NCBI GenBank assembly: GCA_023055425.1
Contig: JALGPY010000006.1
Coordinates: 92,167,935-92,231,934 of the forward strand
Length of the DNA stretch: 64,000 nt
Origin: Linanthus parryae
Taxonomy: Eukaryota; Streptophyta; Magnoliopsida; Ericales; Polemoniaceae
Reading direction: 5' to 3'
Below, one piece after another: positions 57,253 to 64,000 of the stretch (position 1 is its first letter; every line of letters begins with the position of its first letter). The notes below the pieces were generated by a model. The model saw only the letters and a program-made list of their open reading frames with translations. It had not been told where the DNA came from and ran no database searches. A program made the position numbers and the translations under genes.

Positions 57253-58480
57253 ATGACTGATAGACCACTGCGATACTACACCAGGAGAGTCAGCCAAGAA
57301 CAAATGCCAGCTGAAGGAAATAACCAACCGACAGTGGAACAACTAGCCGCACAAATGGCACAGATGACGCAAATCATGGACCGAGTAGTCAGTAACGAGG
57401 AGCGTGGAAGACAAAGCTATGCCAAGCAGATAGCTGATCTGAAACCTCGCCAATTCAGTGGGAAGGAAGATCCCGTTGAATTGGAGAATTGGATTAGACA
57501 TTTCGAGAAGCTGCTTAGGGTTGTGCATTGCCCTGATGATGAGAAGATAAACTGCGCCATCATCCATCTATCAGATGACGCAGATGATTGGTGGATAACC
57601 AGTCAAGAAGTCTTGCTGGCTCGACCCAACTTCAACTGGGAAGCCTTTAAGACTGCTCTGAGGACGCGATTCTACCAAGCGCATGTTAAGAGGATGAAGT
57701 GCAATGAGTTCAACAATTTGAAACAAGGGAACGGCTCAGTGACGGACTACTTCAAAAGTTCGTGGAGCTACTGAGGTTTGCAGGCCACACTCTACCCGAT
57801 GAGGATGATAAGATCAACAAGTTCATTTCGGTACTACACCTCCAGTTGCAGAAGATCATGCGTAGCAGGACTTACGACACTATGCACGAGGCATATGATC
57901 GAGCAGCTGACATGTGGCAAGTCCAGGAGGTGCACGATGAGTTTCGCGGGAAATGCAAGACAGCTGAAGCAGGAGGTAGCCGCAGTAACGAGGCAAGGGA
58001 CAAGAAGTTGAAGCCAAACAATGGAGGAAACCATCAGAACCAGCAGTGGCAGGTAGCTCGGCCAGTTCGCCGCTACATCTGCAAGAGATGCCAGAAAAAC
58101 CACCCTGGAGCTGACTATATGGGGAACCCTGTCGTATGCCACAACTGTGGAATGAGAGGGCATCGAGCCTATGAATACCTTGCTCCACCAGCCAGAAACA
58201 AGCAAGGAAACCGAGGAGGGAACTATCAGAGGCAAACCCAGAACAACTATCTGGGAAACCGCCAGCAGTATGGGAACCAGCAACTCGCAACCCTGCAGAT
58301 CGGATATGGAAACAGGAACCCTGGAAACCACAACAATCAGGGAAATGGCTATGGAAGGCAGCCAAACTACAACCAGGGGAATGCAGGACAGCATGGAGCT
58401 CAGAACCGCAACAACAATGCTGGTCATGGAGGTAATGTGAACACTGGAGCTGGAGTAGGAGGAGCTGGAACTCATAATGC
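57253..58480 (+). pseudogene. gag: Tekay Gag with frameshift and broken zinc knuckles
   Basis: The ATG at 57253 (MTDRPLRYYTRR) opens a Gag with PRQFSGKEDPVELENWIRHFEK and FKTALRTRFYQAHVKRMKC, typical chromovirus Gag. A shift near 57755-57775 moves the frame; the rest ([19 protein letters not shown]) continues in the next frame. The knuckle region keeps CKRC and CHNCGMRGH, but two expected Cys are Tyr (ADYMG near 58120; YEYLAP near 58175), both explained by G-to-A changes. The following Asn/Gly-rich stretch to about 58480 is usual for the group. Confidence 0.85.
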
Positions 58481-61400
58481 CAATGTGGGAAGGATTACAT
58501 TCATGACAAAGACTGAGGCTGAAGCTGCTCACGGAGTTGTCACGGGTACTTTCCTTGTCCATGAGCACCCAACCTTTATATTATTTAATTCTGGCGCATC
58601 ATACTCATTCATATCATCATCATTTGCTGAGAAATTGAGTTTGAATAAGTCTGCTAGAAAATCTATCCCAGTAGCAACACCCACTGGCCACATAGCAGTT
58701 TGTGACACTGTGTTTGAAGGACTAGGAGTCAAAATTCTAGCCTATAACTTGCCTGCGGATTTAATTAAGTTCGATCTTAAAGGCATCGACGTCATCCTAG
58801 GGATGAATTGGCTTAGAAAATATCGAGCTGTCATTGATTGTTATGATCAGAAGGTTCGACTAAGAGGACCCAACGGTGAGAAGATTTCTTATCGTGGAAT
58901 CAAGAAGGAACCATGTATTAGACTAGTGTCAGCAATGACCATAGTCAACCAAGTGAAGAAATGGAACTCTGCCTACTTGTGCTACATCCAAGATGTGTCC
59001 AAAAAGGAGAATGTGTTGGAAGAGATACCTAATGTGAAGGAATTTCCCGACGTATTTCCAGATGAGATTCCAGGTATGCCACCCAAAAGAGAAGTGGAGT
59101 TTACTCTGGACTTAGCACCCGGAACCGCGCCGATCTCGAAAGCACCGTATCGGATGGCACCAGCTGAATTGAAGGAGCTGAAGGATCAATTGCAAGAACT
59201 CCTACAGAAGGGATACATAAGGCCAAGTGTTTCACCGTGGGGAGCACCAATGCTTTTCGTAAATAATAAAGATGGAAGCTTAAGGCTATGCATTGACTAT
59301 CGTGAGTTGAACAGTGCAACCATCAAGAATAAGTACCCTCTACCCCGAATTGAAGACTTGTTCGACCAATTACAAGGGGCTAGTGTCTTTTCGAAGATTG
59401 ACTTGAGGTCAGGGTACCATGAGCTTTGGGTAGCCGAGAAGGATATCCCGAAGACAGCCTTTAGAACGAGGTATGGCCATTATGAGTTCACAGTAATGCC
59501 TTTTGTTCTAACCAATGCACCTGCAGTGTTTATGGATCTGATGAACTAAGTGCTGAGGCCATTCCTAGACCGTTTTGTAGTCGTCTTCATTGATGACATC
59601 CTTGTGTAATCGAAGGACGAGGAAAAGCACGAGGAACATCTCAGAGAAGTGTTGCAAACTCTGAGACTAGAACGGTTATATGCTAAGCTGTATAAATGTG
59701 AGTTTTGGCTGAATCGTGTTCCATTTTTGGGTCACATCATCTCGAAAGAAGGAATATCAGTGGATCCAGGAAAGATTTCAGCAGTCAAAGATTGGTCCAC
59801 GCCAAAGAACGTGTCCGAGATAATAAGATTCCTTGGCTTAGCAGGCTACTACAGGCGTTTCGTGAAGGATTTCTCCAGGATTGCCAGGCCACTGACCACG
59901 CTGAAGAAGAAGACTGTGAAGTATCACTGGGATGACAGCTATGAGAAAGCATTTCAGACCCTGAAGGAGAAGCTGACTACAGCCCCAGTATTAGCCCTAC
60001 CAAACGACTTCGGCGAATTTGAAGTGTACAGCGATTCATCAAAGAAAGAGCTAGGTTGTGTACTTATGCAGGATAGAAGGGTGATTGCCTATGCTTCAAG
60101 GTAGCTAAAACCCCACGAGGAAAATTATGCTACTCACGACTTGGAGTTAGCATCAATATTTTTCGCTCTGAAGATCTGGAGGCACCACTTATATGGAGCA
60201 GTTTGCAAGCTCTACACCGATCACCGCAGTCTAAAGTACATCTTCACACAGAAGGAGCTGAAAAACAGACAACGAAGATGGCTAGAAATCATCAAGGACT
60301 ACGACTTGCGTATCCAGTACCATGAAGGAAAGGCAAATGTAGTTGCTGACGCATTGATTCGAAAGGCGAGCCATGCCTTGAACGCAATGATAGTTTTGCC
60401 AGAATGGCTATGCCATGAATTCAGAAAGCTCGAGATCGATGTAGTGGAACAAGGAGGAGTACCGAACTTGCTCAGCAGTATGTCATCCGTACCAGACTTC
60501 TTTGAGGAAATAAGGAGTAACCAAGCTGGAGACGTGAAGCTAGAAAGAATCAGAAAGAAAATCGCTGAAGGAAAAGCCAACAACTTCATGATTCACGAGG
60601 ATGGAAGCATTCGCTACAAAGGAAGGTGGTGCATACCACAGAAGTGTGCAGAAACTAAGGAGAGATTGATGTGTGAAGCTCAAAACACACCTTACTCAGT
60701 ACACCCTGGAGGCGACAAGCTCTACAAAGATTTGAAGAAGATGTTCTGGTGGCCTAACATGAAGAAGGAGGTAGCAGAATTCGTAGCCAGATGTTTAACG
60801 TGTAAGAAGGTGAAGTTCGAACACAAGAGGATGGGAGGCTTAGTACAACCACTAGACGTACCAGTTTGGAAGTGGGATTCTGTTTCGATGGATTTCGTGA
60901 CTGCCTTGCCGACGTCAAAGAATGGACTCAACCAGATATGGGTAGTAGTAGATCGACTGACCAAGACAGCTAGGCTCATTCCGATGAAGGACACTTGGAA
61001 CATGGAGCAAAGAGCAGACGCGTATGTTAAAAACATAGTGAGGTATCATGGGGTTCCAAGTTCGATAGTTTCTGATAGCGACCCTAATTTCCTCTCTCAT
61101 TTTTGGCGAGCTCTTCAGGATGCATTAGGAACTCAGTTAAGGTTCAGTACAGCGTTTCACCCAGCTACAGACGGTCAAACAGAACGAACAATTCAGACAT
61201 TGGAGGACATGCTAAGAGCTTGTGTCATGGATTTCCAAGGCTCATGGGTTGACAAACTACCTTTGATAGAGTTCTCCTACAACAACAGTTACCACGCCAG
61301 CATTGGCATGGCACCGTATGAAGCTTTGTACGGAAGAAAGTGCCGATCACCACTATGTTGGAACGACATCAGCGAGACGATAGTAATTGGCCCGCAAGTT

Positions 61401-61936
61401 ATCGAGGATATGACGGATCAAGTATGACTCATCCAGCAAAGAATGAAGGCAGCTCAGGACAGGCAGAAGTCTTATGAGGATCACAAAAGAAGGCCATTGG
61501 AGTTCCAGATTGGAGAAAAAGCATTTCTCAAGGTTTCACCTACAAAGGGAGTAACGAGATTCAACCCGAAAGGGAAATTGAGCCCAAAGTTTATCGGACC
61601 CTAGACATCTTGGAGAGAATTGGGGAAGTTGCTTATCGACTGGACTTACCTTCGAAATTGGGACGAGTACACAATGTCTTTCACGTTTCACAACTGAAGA
61701 AGTACGTTCCAGACCCATCTCATGTCCTAGATCCTGAACCAGTCGATTTAGACCCGTCTCTAACATACGAGGAACAACCTGTCAAGATTCTGGACACTAA
61801 GACAAGAGACACACGTACCAAGAGCGTTAAGCTGGTGAAAGTGTTATGGACGAACCATCAGACAGAAGAAGCTACTTGGGAAGCAGAAGATGATATGAGA
61901 ATGAAATATCCCCACCTATTTAACGAGGTAAATTGA
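58481..61936 (+). pseudogene. pol: Tekay Pol: protease, RT, RNase H, integrase, chromodomain
   Basis: The protease site is LFNSGAS instead of LFDSGAS (AAT at 58587-58589), so the catalytic Asp is lost. RT has [32 protein letters not shown] and FIDD at 59586-59597, with stops at 59547-59549 and 59607-59609. RNase H has VYSDSS and a stop at 60102-60104. Integrase starts [12 protein letters not shown], with the first zinc His replaced by Gln (EAQN), then [21 protein letters not shown] and DGQTERTIQ, with a stop at 61425-61427. A frameshift near 61600 precedes the C-terminus, where a chromodomain (VLWTNHQTEEATWE) ends at 61936. Confidence 0.9.
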
Positions 61937-61954
61937 GTTCCGGGGACGTCACTC

Positions 61955-61972
61955 CCTAAGGGGGGGAGGCTG
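61955..61972 (+). promoter_or_regulatory. Extra polypurine-tract-like sequence
   Basis: CCTAAGGGGGGGAGGCTG lies about 20 bases after the pol stop and is followed by TGTAACC, like an LTR start. It resembles the true tract 200 bp downstream and could be a second priming site or a relic. Confidence 0.45.
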
Positions 61973-62153
61973 TAACCTTTCGCTTTAATACCCTTACGTT
62001 TCTAAAATAAAATAAATCTTAGTATCACATGTTAACCCTAGTAAATTTCGTGATATAATTTGTGCATCCTCATGTAGTCATATATTTGCATTTTATAGAG
62101 ACGTTATGATTATTGAGTATGGGTGGATTTAGCTTCGAGGACGAATCTTTTCT

Positions 62154-62168
62154 TTAAGGGGGGAAGGA
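62154..62168 (+). promoter_or_regulatory. Polypurine tract of the Tekay element
   Basis: TTAAGGGGGGAAGGA directly abuts the 3' LTR start TGTAATACCCCG. The preceding GCTTCGAGGACGAA word is usual in this lineage. Confidence 0.88.
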
Positions 62169-64000
62169 TGTAATACCCCGTTTAATTTTGAAGGGTAAAT
62201 TGGGTAATTGAGAAATAAAATTTAATTTTTATAGCAAATGACGAGTTGGGTTATTTTTGGGTTCAAAATATAGTCGTAAAATTTATATAATAATTCTATA
62301 GAAAACGATATTTAATTGTGTATTTTATTTAGCAGTTTATGTGATTTATTTAAATATACCAAAGTGTGTACCCAGCCCACTAGATTGACCACCCATTTGG
62401 TACTCCTAAAGCACCCTAACTTAGCTAACTAGAAGACAAAAAAAAATAAATAAAAAAATCCAAAGTCGGTTGAGGAAATCAACCTCTCCAAGCATCAATT
62501 TCATTATTTAATGCTCTCTCTCATTTGTTCTCACACCCATCAGAAACAATCAAACACACTTCTCTCACTCTCTTGTGCAACCCATGATAACAAGTATACA
62601 ACCACCACCACCACCGTGCCGTCACCATCACCACCCGAACCACCTTTACCACCACATCCACCCCCCATCTCTCCCTCACTCTCCCCTCTCCCTCTCTGTT
62701 CGAAGAAGAGGCAGCAGCAGCTGCTCCCGCCGACGAGGAGGCCGCCACCCACTCCGGCGAACCAACCCGACGGGAACCACCACCACTCTCCCTCTGATTT
62801 CCTTATCTCTCCCTCCCGTATCCCTCTCTGCCACTCACCACCAACAGCAGCATCAGCAGCTCCCCGACGAGGAGCCGCCACCCACTCCGGCGAACCACCC
62901 CGACGGGAAAGCCGCCACCCTCCTCTGCCCTCTCTCTCTCCCTCACTGTTTTGAACCCCTGAAACACTTCCCCTCTCTGTTTCGTCACGAGGAGAAGCCA
63001 TAGCAGCAGCAGAACACTGCAGTTCAGACAAAACCACCAAACCCGCCGTCGGCCACCATTAATTCTGGCGAGAAGCTCACCCGAGCTAACCGGAGCGACC
63101 TACGCTCTCCTGTTGGTACCAAAACACTCCTGGAGGTCCGAGGAGTGCATTGGCAACCTCAAACAGAGCCTAGAACGTCGGAATCGTCATTGGTGTTCAT
63201 CACCGCTGACCACCACCTTCGGAGACGTGACCCGCTCCGTTTCTTGACCATTTCTCGCCATTTTTCGCGTAGGTGAGTCCTAAATCACTCTCTAGTTCAT
63301 TTCTAATCATCAAAATCGCATCTTGTTAGCTCTAAATCAAATCGGAAATGTTGGGTTGAAGTTGTATGCTTGTGTTCTTGAAGGGGGGTGTTTATGTAGT
63401 TTCTGAAAAATTGAGGGTGAGATGTGAACTGCATGTATAGTTTCTGAAAAGTTGGGGGTGATTTGTGTATAATATGAAACTGCATATATATATGAAATTA
63501 AAAATGTGATTTTTAGATTAATGTTATATTCTAATATTTTTAAATATTAATTTAGCTACATATAAGTGAATTGGTTGTTAAAATTACAAAGAATTATATA
63601 TATATATATATATATATATTAAATATTTTTGTTTTTTATAAGCAAGATAAAAATGTACGATTTGGTTTAATTATATAATTTCGGTTTATTTAAATAAATA
63701 GTTTAAATTGCTTGTAAATTAGCATTTTGAGTAAAATAGACTATTTTGAGAATATTAATAAAAATAATTAAGTTGGAAGTTAGTTTATGAAATAACTATT
63801 AAGTAGACATTTTAAATGAAAATCCATATTACTATTGTTTGACATTACATGATTATTTTTCCTAAATACTTGAAATTATTTATCCAACATCAATTTATAG
63901 ATATATATGAATTGTTTTATTGAAATAAGCATTTTGTGAATTTTATTTGAGTATTTAATTCTTTTATAGCAGATATATTTTCTAATAAATAAATAGCTAT
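62169..64000 (+). repeat. 3' LTR of the Tekay element, truncated by the window
   Basis: The first 1832 bp of the LTR, matching 53787 onward with scattered substitutions and small indels (for example extra AAATAAAT near 62445 and a longer (TA)n run near 63600). Confidence 0.93.

Larger units (their letters stand above)
53787..64000 (+). mobile_element. Ty3-gypsy chromovirus, Tekay type, running off the window
   Basis: The order is LTR (53787-56867), primer site, gag, protease, RT, RNase H, integrase, chromodomain, polypurine tract and 3' LTR (62169 onward). Long LTRs and a chromodomain after integrase indicate a chromovirus of the Tekay/Del group. The LTRs differ by a few percent by eye. Two frameshifts, four nonsense codons and lost catalytic residues make it defective. 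The left target duplicate would be CCCAC (53782-53786); the right flank is outside. Confidence 0.93.

Noticed and set aside
57834..58568. 244-codon minus-strand frame opposite Tekay gag
   Set aside because: It mirrors the Asn/Gly-rich gag region and has low-complexity Ser/Val composition with no family resemblance.

Overview
This window reads as plant nuclear DNA that is almost wholly transposable elements, of the kind found in pericentromeric or other repeat-rich heterochromatin. The lineages point to a flowering plant: Ty1-copia elements with initiator-tRNA-Met type primer sites, a Tekay-type chromovirus with an integrase chromodomain, a Tat-type Ty3-gypsy element with a second (archaeal-like) RNase H, plant L1 LINEs with a zf-RVT and RNase H tail, a hAT-type MITE, and a captured plant mobile domain (PMD) gene. 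I see no rRNA, tRNA, CRISPR array or bacterial operon, and no intact host gene.

Layout, left to right. 1-3872: the 5' part of a minus-strand Copia element (family 'Cop-1', copy A), cut by the window edge and inserted into an open, exon-like stretch at 3873-4125. 4500-5470: a weak LINE-tail-like stretch. 5607-6170: a near-palindromic MITE. 8096-13991: a minus-strand long-LTR Gypsy-type remnant without gag-pol, whose long LTR holds a hAT-like MITE (10476-11073) with a perfect 8-bp target duplication. About 14080-18752: a decayed Ale/Retrofit-type Copia. About 19065-20066: a possible solo or 3' LTR. 20380-23470: decayed L1 pieces, including a duplicated zf-RVT segment. 23475-28406: an old copy (H) of Cop-1.

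28407-33846 plus 42353-48657 form one minus-strand Tat-type Gypsy element. It has gag, protease, RNase H, aRNase H and integrase but no reverse transcriptase domain. A 54-bp tandem array follows pol, and beyond it lies an antisense multi-exon PMD pseudogene. A complete, young Cop-1 copy (J, 33847-42347, 5-bp duplication ATGTT) sits inside the tandem array. 49591-53786: a minus-strand L1 with endonuclease, RT (FADD), zf-RVT and RNase H, ending in a poly-A run. 53787-64000: a Tekay-type chromovirus with 3.08-kb LTRs; its 3' LTR runs off the window.

The genes work only as parts of these elements: gag makes the particle, protease cuts the polyprotein, RT/RNase H makes cDNA and integrase inserts it. 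Every gag-pol here carries stops, frameshifts or lost catalytic residues, so none looks autonomous. The most unusual object is the Tat element, which combines loss of RT, a satellite-like array and an intron-bearing host-type gene in antisense.
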